A stretch of DNA of 5,766 bases, from positions 1 through 5,766 of the forward strand of contig JAFZGH010000118.1 in the NCBI GenBank assembly GCA_017555465.1, given 5' to 3'. Origin of the DNA: Akkermansia sp. (GTDB lineage: Bacteria; Verrucomicrobiota; Verrucomicrobiia; Verrucomicrobiales; Akkermansiaceae). The position numbers and the translations under genes are program-made. The notes beneath the pieces were generated by a model. That model saw only the letters and a list, made by a program, of their open reading frames with translations, did no database searches and had not been told where the DNA came from. Positions 1 through 5,766 of this stretch are shown piece by piece; the first letter of the stretch is position 1, and each line of letters begins with the position of its first letter.

Positions 1-75
1 CTGGCGCTCCTGTTCCTCCTTGCCGCAAGCGGCATCTTCTTCTACCTGCGCAAACGCATATCAGACAAGGACTGA
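1..75 (+). CDS. C-terminal end of an unidentified membrane-anchored protein (partial)
   Basis: Frame 1 is open from the left edge to a TGA at 73-75, giving the last 24 residues of a protein whose start lies outside the window. The visible part is a hydrophobic stretch (LALLFLLAASGIFFYL) followed by a short charged tail (RKRISDKD). This is the usual look of a final transmembrane helix with a positively charged cytoplasmic end. Nothing here identifies the family. Its stop lies only 15 nt from the stop of the convergent membrane-protein gene on the other strand. The call as a real gene end rests on the helix-plus-basic-tail pattern and on the tight convergent packing. It could still be a chance open frame, because only 25 codons are visible. 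Confidence 0.55.
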   Translation: MALLFLLAASGIFFYLRKRISDKD

Positions 76-90
76 CGGCATTTCCCCTCC

Positions 91-789
91 TTAATGCACC
101 ACGAGATTGCTGATGGAATACCACAGGAGGATATGCGCCAGAGCCATCGGCGTGGTATACAGGAAGCTGGTGACAAGGCTGCGCCTCCACCCCTGCTGCA
201 ACACATAGCGAAGAACAAAGAGAAGAGCCAGCAGAGAGATGATGATGTTGACGCAGACAATCAAATCAACATCACCCAGAGCCCCAGCGGCTCTGATGTT
301 TGAGAAAACTAGTCCGTGCAGGGTCAGATAAGAGCCGACAGCCAGAAGAGAAATCCATTTGCCCCCCATTTCACTCTTACGGGTGCATAACCAGATGAAC
401 AGCCATATCCAGGCATATTCAAAAATGAGATTTCGCGTCAGTCTTACCAGAAGAGGAACCTCCGGCATATCAAAAGCAGCAATTACAATCCCCGCCGCGC
501 TGCAGACCAGCGAATAAATACCAAAAGAAAGAACCACCTGCCTCCACGGGCATTTGAGCATATACACTCCCAACAGATACAGCAGTCCCGCCACCGAATA
601 CTTCACATGCAGGAGCATCTGGTATTGCCACCCCATCGCCTCCTGCATCAGCAGCACATACAAAGCACCGGCAGGCACCAGAATCGTGGCATAGCGCGCC
701 GCCTCCCGCTTGCCGGGTCGCAGCCAGAGCAGCGCAGCAAAAATCCCCACCAGACTCAGCAGAAATTCATCTTCGGTTTGAGAAAACAT
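91..789 (-). CDS. Polytopic integral membrane protein of unknown function, downstream of ftsK
   Basis: This 232-residue protein is almost entirely hydrophobic helices. I see about eight candidate membrane segments, at residues 9-23, 31-49, 64-79, 83-106, 121-136, 144-162, 174-194 and 204-229, joined by short loops that carry Arg and Lys. There is no signal peptide distinct from the first helix, no soluble domain and no catalytic motif that I recognise, so I assign no function. It starts with ATG at 789, and the next Met is not until residue 49. That start lies 5 nt after the ftsK TGA (795-797), with no clear Shine-Dalgarno sequence in the end of ftsK. This suggests translation by re-initiation after ftsK. 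Position makes it the second gene of an ftsK operon, but co-transcription alone does not show a role in division. No terminator is visible after its TAA at 91-93. Confidence 0.85.
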   Translation of the reverse strand: MFSQTEDEFLLSLVGIFAALLWLRPGKREAARYATILVPAGALYVLLMQEAMGWQYQMLLHVKYSVAGLLYLLGVYMLKCPWRQVVLSFGIYSLVCSAAGIVIAAFDMPEVPLLVRLTRNLIFEYAWIWLFIWLCTRKSEMGGKWISLLAVGSYLTLHGLVFSNIRAAGALGDVDLIVCVNIIISLLALLFVLRYVLQQGWRRSLVTSFLYTTPMALAHILLWYSISNLVVH

Positions 790-794
790 GGTCG

Positions 795-3662
795 TCAGGC
801 ATCAACAAGCACTTCGCGGGCGCGCGTAGCACCGGAGGGAGCGGAAATAACGCCGTTCTCCTCCATCATATCCATAATCTTGGCAGCGCGACCATAGCCG
901 ATGCTGAAACGGCGCTGCAGCAGCGAGGTACTCGCCTTGCGCTCTGTCACCACCAGCTGCACGCAGCGGGTGTAGAGTTCGGAATCCTCATCGCTCATGC
1001 CCTTGTTGCCGATGCGGCCACCATTGTCCGCATTCGGAGAACCTCCATCGGCATTGTCCATTTCGGCAGCCACGCCCTGCTCAAACTTCTGCTTGGCATG
1101 GGCGGCACAGTGGGCAATGATTTTGGCAATCTCGGCATCGCTCACAAAGGCGCCCTGCACGCGGGTCATCTTGGTGATGCCGCCGGGCGGCAGGAAGAGG
1201 CTGTCGCCTTTGCCCAGCAGGTTTTCGGCACCGGCGGTGTCCAGAATAATACGGGAATCCAGCGGGCTGGCCACGCGGAAGGCAATGCGGCTCGGGATGT
1301 TAGCCTTGATAGTGCCGGTCACCACATTGGCACGCGGGGTCTGCGTGGCTGCCACGAGGTGGATACCGGCGGCACGGGCCTTCTGCGTCAGACGCGCAAT
1401 GTAGTTCTCCAGGTCTTCCTTCACCACCATCATCAGGTCAGCCAGCTCATCAATGATAATGACCACATAGGGCAGCTTGAGCGGAACCGGCTCCGGGTCA
1501 TCGAAGTCAAATTCATCCTGCTTCTCCTCACCCAGGGGGATTTCCTCCTCTGCCTGGCGCTCGATTTCGCTGGCCCAGGCTTCCACAGCTGCGTAATCGA
1601 TGGGGGACTCTTCCATCTCCTCCGGTTCATCCACAGGGCCGTCATCCTCGCGGTTGTTGAAGTCCTCGAAGTTACGCACGCCCACCTGGCTGAACAGGCG
1701 GTAGCGGCGCTCCATTTCATTGACCGCCCAGCGCAGCGCACCGATGACGCGTCCCGGCTGAGTCACCACCGGGCAGATGAGGTGCGGCAGCTTGCGGTAC
1801 GGCTGCATTTCCACCACCTTGGGGTCAACCAGAATGAGCTTCAGCTCCTCCGGACGGAACTTGTAGAGCATGGAAAGAATCATGCTGTTGATGCACACCG
1901 ATTTACCAGAACCAGTCGTACCGGCCACCAGTGTGTGGGGCATGGCCGCCAGGTCGCCGATAACGGCATTGCCGTACACATCTTTACCCAACGCCACGGG
2001 AATGCGCAGCTTCGGGTTGTTGAAATTGTCAGACTGCAGCAGCTCGCGCAGGTACACCGGGGATTTCTGCGCGTTCTCCAGCTCAATACCCACGGTATTC
2101 TTGCCGGGAATGGGGGCAAGAATGTTCACCGACTTGGAGCTGGTGGCCATCATGATATCCTTATCCAGCGTGGCGATACGGTTCACACGAAGCCCGCGGG
2201 GCGGATAGAACTCGTAGCGGGTGATACTCGGACCACGCGTAATGTCCCCCGGTTCCACAAGAATCTTGAAGGTCTCCAGGGTTTCGATAATGCGCTGCTG
2301 TACATCCATCATCTCCCGTTGGGCAGCCTCCGTCACATCGTCCGATACCGGTTCGAACTTCAGCAGGTCATACGGCGGCAGAGGGTAATCCTCGTACTGC
2401 ACGCGGGTATCCTTCTTTGCGGTAACAGGTGCTGCTTTCTTCGGCGTATTGATACGGCTGGAAGCGGCAGCGGGTTTGGGCTCGGGTTTCGGGGCAGGCG
2501 CTGGCGCAGCCGGGCGATTTCCCATGCGGCGGTCCACCTGTTCCGCCAGGCGCGAGTTCACGACCGAGCGGCGCGGCGCGGCAGGCTGCGGCGTGTTTTC
2601 ACGGCCGGGGGCGTTCTGAAGTGCAATCTTCTCCTCCACCGGAGCCATCAGATCCAGAAGGTTATTACGGTTAGCTGCAGGAGCATACTGGCGACCGCGG
2701 CCAGTCGGCGGGCGCTGCAGCTCCACGCGTTCAGCCTCGCGGCGGCGGCTCTCTGCCATCTGCTGTTCAAAAGACAGCACGGGCGGGTAATCCGGCTCTT
2801 CGTAGGTATCCACATAGCGCTGAGGGGACTGATTCCCCCGCTGCCGAACAGGCTGTACCTCCTCCTCGCTACCGAAAAGGTCTTTCTGCCCCCCTGCTCT
2901 GCGGGCTTCTGCAGCAGCCACCTCGGCATCGGCCGCAGCTGCATCCTTGGCCGCGGCCAGTTCACGCTCCAACTGTTCCTGGCGCTCGCGCAGGCGCTGC
3001 TCACGCATCGCGCGGCGCTCCTCCCGGCGCCTCGCGCGGTTCTCACGCCAGCGGCACCACAAATCAGAAATGTCATACCACACTTCCTTCCAGAAGCGGA
3101 TAAAGGTATAACGCGCAAAATAAATCCACGCCACGGCGTGCAGCAGCAGGAAGGAAACAAGGGCCCAACGTGTGCCGACCAGAGGCTCCACCAGGCAGCA
3201 TCCATCCAGATACCCCAGCAGACCACCCACAGAATACAAGCTGTGCGCACGCTGCCAGCTGCTCAGGAACCAAGGCTGCAGGGCAAAAATAGCACAACCG
3301 AAAATCACCAGGCATATCATTGCCACCATCTGCAGCACATACGGACGGTGCGGCCAGATGAGAAGGCCACCGGCAAAAATCACCAGCAGAGCCAGGGCAT
3401 AGAACGAAGCAGCCCCCAGAAACCAGTTACACAGCCCGGCCAGATACAGGCCAATCAACCCCAGCCAGTTGGTGCAAGGTGCTTCCTCTGCAGCCGTGCC
3501 GCCAGTGGGATTCAGAAAATCCCACCCCATCTCGCCATGCTCATAACTCAGGAGAGCGGCCCCCATCAGCAGGGCAAAAAGAATCAGACACGACGCCGTC
3601 ACGCGCGTGGGCCATGTTCTATCTCCTCTCCGGGGCAGCTGGGGTTCCATTTCGTACTCCAT
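795..3662 (-). CDS. ftsK: DNA translocase FtsK (FtsK/SpoIIIE family)
   Basis: This is the septum-anchored ATPase that pumps chromosomal DNA during division and in many bacteria activates XerCD recombination at dif. The 955 residues show the full family layout. An N-terminal membrane domain has segments near 22-40, 65-102, 109-128 and 163-183. An Arg/Glu-rich, probably coiled-coil stretch lies at about 200-256, and a Pro/Ala-rich low-complexity linker runs to about 420. The motor follows at about 430-860, with Walker A GTTGSGKS (581-588), Walker B VVIIIDE (733-739) and the family stretch KARAAGIHLV (761-770). A winged-helix gamma domain occupies about 893-955. Oddities are an acidic insertion at 671-729, ATQTP (772-776) in place of the usual ATQRP, and Gly924/Lys928/Asp931 at positions expected to read DNA polarity. 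The ATG at 3662 is taken as the start; Met5 (codon at 3648-3650), with a weak GGA upstream, is an alternative. The family call is secure. Confidence 0.97.
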   Translation of the reverse strand: MEYEMEPQLPRRGDRTWPTRVTASCLILFALLMGAALLSYEHGEMGWDFLNPTGGTAAEEAPCTNWLGLIGLYLAGLCNWFLGAASFYALALLVIFAGGLLIWPHRPYVLQMVAMICLVIFGCAIFALQPWFLSSWQRAHSLYSVGGLLGYLDGCCLVEPLVGTRWALVSFLLLHAVAWIYFARYTFIRFWKEVWYDISDLWCRWRENRARRREERRAMREQRLRERQEQLERELAAAKDAAAADAEVAAAEARRAGGQKDLFGSEEEVQPVRQRGNQSPQRYVDTYEEPDYPPVLSFEQQMAESRRREAERVELQRPPTGRGRQYAPAANRNNLLDLMAPVEEKIALQNAPGRENTPQPAAPRRSVVNSRLAEQVDRRMGNRPAAPAPAPKPEPKPAAASSRINTPKKAAPVTAKKDTRVQYEDYPLPPYDLLKFEPVSDDVTEAAQREMMDVQQRIIETLETFKILVEPGDITRGPSITRYEFYPPRGLRVNRIATLDKDIMMATSSKSVNILAPIPGKNTVGIELENAQKSPVYLRELLQSDNFNNPKLRIPVALGKDVYGNAVIGDLAAMPHTLVAGTTGSGKSVCINSMILSMLYKFRPEELKLILVDPKVVEMQPYRKLPHLICPVVTQPGRVIGALRWAVNEMERRYRLFSQVGVRNFEDFNNREDDGPVDEPEEMEESPIDYAAVEAWASEIERQAEEEIPLGEEKQDEFDFDDPEPVPLKLPYVVIIIDELADLMMVVKEDLENYIARLTQKARAAGIHLVAATQTPRANVVTGTIKANIPSRIAFRVASPLDSRIILDTAGAENLLGKGDSLFLPPGGITKMTRVQGAFVSDAEIAKIIAHCAAHAKQKFEQGVAAEMDNADGGSPNADNGGRIGNKGMSDEDSELYTRCVQLVVTERKASTSLLQRRFSIGYGRAAKIMDMMEENGVISAPSGATRAREVLVDA

Positions 3663-3676
3663 ACAGCAACACGCCT

Positions 3677-3705
3677 ATCATACGGGTTTCCGAAACATTT
3701 CGCAA
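3677..3705 (-). promoter_or_regulatory. Probable sigma70-type promoter of ftsK
   Basis: Read on the minus strand, TTGCGA (3700-3705) and TATGAT (3677-3682) are separated by exactly 17 nt. They match the -35 and -10 consensus at 4/6 and 5/6 positions. The expected transcription start, about 7 nt beyond the -10 box, falls near 3670. That leaves a leader of only about 8 nt before the ATG at 3662, or about 20 nt if translation starts at Met5. No Shine-Dalgarno sequence precedes the ATG at 3662, which fits a near-leaderless transcript. The position after the infC terminator and directly ahead of ftsK supports the call, but it is motif-based only. Confidence 0.5.
3686..3702. repeat. Two overlapping short palindromes inside the ftsK promoter spacer
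   Basis: On the plus strand, GTTTC-C-GAAAC occupies 3686-3696 and CGAAA-CA-TTTCG occupies 3691-3702. They share the GAAA core, so TTTC/GAAA/TTTC alternate across one promoter spacer and overlap the -35 box. This arrangement could be a repressor or activator binding site. The arms are only 5 bp each, and chance is a serious alternative. It does not match the LexA box known for E. coli, where ftsK is SOS-inducible. Confidence 0.3.
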
Positions 3706-3882
3706 GTTCAAATTACGTTCTATCTCTCCTATTTCCTACAATCCACTATCCGCATTCGTTTCCTGTTCAGGGGAGTATATATGTATCGATCGCTTACCTG
3801 CTATCTACAACAAATTCATGCGACTTGCGTATCAGCCCGTTAAAAAATCATTTCCAGAAAAACACTGCGCCTGATAGTACAG

Positions 3883-3923
3883 AAAAAAGCCTCTCCTGTT
3901 CCTATAGGATACCGGAGAGGCTT
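3883..3923 (-). terminator. Rho-independent terminator after infC
   Basis: On the minus strand a perfect 10-bp stem (AAGCCTCTCC at 3914-3923 pairing with GGAGAGGCTT at 3887-3896) is followed at once by a run of T (complement of the A run 3883-3888). The 17-nt loop contains a further short palindrome, TCCTATAGGA (3900-3909), which may extend the fold. It begins 23 nt after the infC stop codon. It works in one direction only, since no T run follows the stem on the plus strand. Confidence 0.93.
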
Positions 3924-3946
3924 CTGAATAATCAGAGGAAAGAGCT

Positions 3947-4612
3947 TTATTCGTCGCCAAGGTCATCCTTGGCATCAAATTCTTCCGACTCTGTATCAAA
4001 GTCAGCTTCCTCGTACTTCTTGAACTTCTTGACGCGCTGATTGGCAGGCAGCGGAGCAAGCACCATTGTGACCGTATTACCGGCCAGCTTGGCAACCTGG
4101 TCAACCTGCCCCATGGTCTTCATATCTTCAACCACCTTGGCCATAACTTCAAGACCGAGCTCGCGGTGGGCATTCTCGCGGTTACGGAAGCGAAGCTGGA
4201 AACGCACCTTGTGACCATGGTCAAGGAACTGCTCAGTACGTGCCATCTTGACATTGTAGTCGTTCACGTCTGTGCCAACGCGAAGCTTAACTTCTTTCAT
4301 CTTGGTCACTTTGGACTTGTTGTTCTTCTGCAGCTTGGCCTGCATGTACTTAAACTTGCCATAGTCAATAAGACGGCATACAGGCGGGTCTGCGTTGGGC
4401 GCAACCTCGACGAGGTCAAGTCCGATTTCCTTGGCTTTGGCGAGAGCATCGCGGGTAGCCATGACGCCGAGCTGGTCACCCTTGGCGGTGACGACTCGTA
4501 CCTTGGGGGCACGGATTCGGTCGTTGACGCGAATCTGCGGTTCTTTTTTGCCGCCTTTTTCACGCTGGGTGCGGTTATTGGCGGTGTTATTGGGTTTCTG
4601 GGGGGCTGCCAC
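3947..4612 (-). CDS. infC: Translation initiation factor IF3
   Basis: IF3 binds the 30S subunit, keeps it apart from 50S and checks initiator-tRNA and start-codon pairing. The 221 residues contain the N-terminal domain (about 26-95) with the conserved stretch APNADPPVCRLIDYGK, a Lys-rich linker (about 91-106), and the C-terminal domain (about 107-188) including GTDVNDYNVK, RFQLRFRNRE and MVLAP. The protein is longer than the roughly 180 residues of E. coli IF3. It has an Asn/Gln/Lys-rich N-terminal extension of about 25 residues and a strongly acidic C-terminal tail (about 201-221). The start chosen is GTG at 4610-4612. An in-frame TGA lies 11 codons upstream with no ATG, GTG, TTG or ATT between, and the first in-frame ATG is residue 51, inside the N-terminal domain. 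No clear Shine-Dalgarno sequence is seen. The gene lies 82 nt after thrS, the usual neighbour, and is followed by a terminator, not by rpmI-rplT. Confidence 0.97.
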   Translation of the reverse strand: MAAPQKPNNTANNRTQREKGGKKEPQIRVNDRIRAPKVRVVTAKGDQLGVMATRDALAKAKEIGLDLVEVAPNADPPVCRLIDYGKFKYMQAKLQKNNKSKVTKMKEVKLRVGTDVNDYNVKMARTEQFLDHGHKVRFQLRFRNRENAHRELGLEVMAKVVEDMKTMGQVDQVAKLAGNTVTMVLAPLPANQRVKKFKKYEEADFDTESEEFDAKDDLGDE

Positions 4613-4643
4613 TTGTGTGTGTTCTTGGTTTAGTCCTGGAGTT

Positions 4644-4684
4644 CAGCAGCAGCGGGGAGGCACACGGTCCATCCCCTGCTGCTG
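4644..4684 (-). other. Strong RNA hairpin in the thrS-infC intergenic region
   Basis: Arms 4644-4658 and 4672-4684 are inverted repeats. CAGCAGCA pairs with TGCTGCTG (8 bp), and after a two-base bulge GGGGA pairs with TCCCC (5 bp), around a 13-nt loop. It lies between the thrS stop and the infC GTG, ending 31 nt upstream of that start on the minus strand. No T run follows, so it does not look like an intrinsic terminator. It could be a processing site, an mRNA-stabilising structure or a regulatory leader for infC. The structure is read directly; the role is inference. Confidence 0.55.
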
Positions 4685-4694
4685 CAGAAAGGGG

Positions 4695-5766
4695 TTATTG
4701 TTGTTCTTTTACTTCGGGTTGCAACGCCGGGCGGATAAGGCGCTGGCTGATTTCCTGCTCGAGAGCTTCAATGAAGTCATCCACAGCCATGGTGCCGATG
4801 ACATCCAGCTCGCGGTGGCGGATAGATACTTTGCCTTCCTCGGCTTCGCGCTGTCCGACCACAATCATATAGGGCACGCGGTCGAGACGAGCGTTGCGAA
4901 TCTTGGCACCAATCTTATCGGGAGCATCATCGAGCTTGACACGAACAAACTTGGAGGCAAGCTTGGCGCGCACCTGCTCAGCAAAATCTGCCACCTTGTC
5001 GGAGATAGGAAGCACTCGCACCTGCTCGGGGGCGAGCCAGGTGGGGAACTTGCCAGCAAAGTGCTCGATGAGAAGACCGGTGAAACGCTCCATGGAACCG
5101 AAAGGTGCACGGTGAATCATCACCGGACGATGCGGCTTGTTATCTGCACCAGTGTAGTTCAGGTCAAAGCGCTCAGGCAGGTTGTAGTCCACCTGTACGG
5201 TGCCCAGCTGCCAATCACGGCCGATGACGTCGCGCACAATGAAGTCAATCTTGGGGCCGTAGAACGCAGCTTCGTTCTCCGCCTCGATGAAATCAAAGCC
5301 TTCCTCGCTGAGCACTTCGCGCAGGGCCTGCTCCGAAAGCTTCCAGTTTTCGATGGAACCGACGTACTTCGGATCGCTGTAATCCTTATCACGCAGAGAG
5401 AGGCGGACTCGGAAATCATTCATCTGCAGCGTACCGAGAATATGCTTCACAATGCCGATGCATTGCTGCACTTCGTCCTTGATCTGGTCAGGGCGGCAGA
5501 AGATGTGAGCGTCGTCCTGGGTAAAGCCGCGCACGCGAGTCATACCGCCCAGCTCACCGCTCTGCTCCCAGCGGTACACTGTGCCGAATTCGGCCAGACG
5601 CACGGGAAGGTCGCGATAGGAGTGCGGGTCATTCGCATAAATGCGGATGTGGTGCGGGCAGTTCATGGGCTTGAGCATGAAACCGCTGATGGTGCGGGTA
5701 TCCAGCGCATTGAACAAGTCTGCGCAGGAGGCATTCTCATCGCGCAGGCGCTTGAAGTCATCCGGA
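4695..5766 (-). CDS. thrS: Threonyl-tRNA synthetase (C-terminal part, start outside window)
   Basis: The class II synthetase that charges tRNA-Thr with threonine in the cytoplasm. The frame is open from the right edge to a TAA at 4695-4697, giving 356 residues of a protein usually near 640, so the N-terminal TGS and editing domains and class II motif 1 lie outside. Counting from the right edge, visible features are KPMNCPHHI with the zinc-binding Cys (residue 36), motif 2 (YRWEQSG into RVRGFTQDDAHIF, zinc-binding His at 87), and motif 3 (MIHRAPFGSMERF, with the third zinc-ligand His at 218). The C-terminal anticodon-binding domain runs from about 240 (LAPEQVRVLP onward) to about 343. All three expected zinc and threonine-binding residues are present, so the enzyme looks active. 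NCPHH replaces E. coli NCPGH, a variant I recall from other phyla. infC follows after 82 nt, probably in the same transcript. Confidence 0.97.
   Translation of the reverse strand, partial: PDDFKRLRDENASCADLFNALDTRTISGFMLKPMNCPHHIRIYANDPHSYRDLPVRLAEFGTVYRWEQSGELGGMTRVRGFTQDDAHIFCRPDQIKDEVQQCIGIVKHILGTLQMNDFRVRLSLRDKDYSDPKYVGSIENWKLSEQALREVLSEEGFDFIEAENEAAFYGPKIDFIVRDVIGRDWQLGTVQVDYNLPERFDLNYTGADNKPHRPVMIHRAPFGSMERFTGLLIEHFAGKFPTWLAPEQVRVLPISDKVADFAEQVRAKLASKFVRVKLDDAPDKIGAKIRNARLDRVPYMIVVGQREAEEGKVSIRHRELDVIGTMAVDDFIEALEQEISQRLIRPALQPEVKEQQ

Noticed and set aside
21..34. Small palindrome (TGCCGCAAGCGGCA) near the left edge
   Set aside because: The stem is only 5-6 bp with a tiny loop, lies inside a coding frame, and has no T run on either strand.
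118..158. Inverted repeat ATACCAC ... GTGGTAT as a possible terminator for the plus-strand gene
   Set aside because: The 7-bp arms enclose a 27-nt loop with no T run and lie inside the membrane-protein coding region, so chance is sufficient.
2460..2630. Pro/Ala/Lys-rich repetitive stretch in ftsK as a possible tandem repeat or foreign insert
   Set aside because: Low-complexity linkers of this kind are normal between the membrane and motor domains of FtsK, and the frame is continuous.
3777..3810. Second possible promoter (TTGTAG with an AT-rich ATACAT-like box) further upstream of ftsK
   Set aside because: Spacing and box match are both poor (18-19 nt, with few matches in the -10), and the TTGCGA-17-TATGAT pair closer to ftsK is clearly better.
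1098..4040. Very long open frame on the plus strand (about 980 codons) opposite ftsK and into infC
   Set aside because: It is antisense to two unmistakable conserved genes. Its translation is His/Arg/Leu-rich with no recognisable domain, and it runs straight through the infC terminator and the ftsK promoter. It is best explained as a shadow of codon usage in moderately GC-rich genes.
4532..4534. ATT codon in infC as a possible E. coli-like AUU start
   Set aside because: It is codon 27, immediately before the conserved RVNDRIRAP stretch. Starting there would leave almost no N-terminal arm, and no Shine-Dalgarno sequence precedes it. The upstream GTG fits better.

Overview
This is a bacterial chromosome segment carrying housekeeping genes, almost all on the minus strand. 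Read in the direction of transcription, from high to low coordinates, it holds the 3' two-thirds or so of thrS (threonyl-tRNA synthetase), infC (translation initiation factor IF3), a Rho-independent terminator, an intergenic stretch with a promoter, ftsK (septal DNA translocase), and a 232-residue polytopic membrane protein of unknown function. At the far left, the last 25 codons of an unidentified plus-strand gene converge on the membrane-protein gene. I found no mobile element, CRISPR array, tRNA or rRNA.

Organism: the coding regions are moderately GC-rich, and the proteins are clearly bacterial but diverge from the proteobacterial and Firmicutes versions I can recall. IF3 has a long acidic C-terminal tail. 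ThrRS has NCPHH where E. coli has NCPGH. FtsK has ATQTP where most relatives have ATQRP. infC is followed by a terminator rather than rpmI-rplT. I suspect Verrucomicrobiota, perhaps Akkermansia-like, but this is an inference from general resemblance and could not be checked here.

Region by region: 1-75 is the C-terminal membrane anchor of a plus-strand gene. 76-90 is a 15-nt convergent gap with no room for a terminator. 91-789 is the membrane protein, starting 5 nt after the ftsK stop and so almost certainly co-transcribed and probably translationally coupled. 795-3662 is ftsK. 3663-3946 (284 nt) is non-coding and visibly more AT-rich than the genes. It holds a sigma70-type promoter very close to ftsK, overlapping small palindromes in that promoter, and at its other end the infC terminator. 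I see nothing I can support in 3706-3882. 3947-4612 is infC. 4613-4694 holds a strong hairpin between thrS and infC. 4695-5766 is thrS, running off the right edge.

How the genes work together: thrS and infC are translation genes that are neighbours in many bacteria, and here they appear to form one transcription unit ending at the terminator. ftsK and its downstream membrane protein form a second unit with its own promoter, for chromosome segregation at the division septum plus an unknown membrane function. I do not see a convincing new multi-gene system. The points most worth following up are the altered residues at the expected DNA-reading positions of the FtsK gamma domain, the unknown membrane protein tied to ftsK, and the thrS-infC hairpin.
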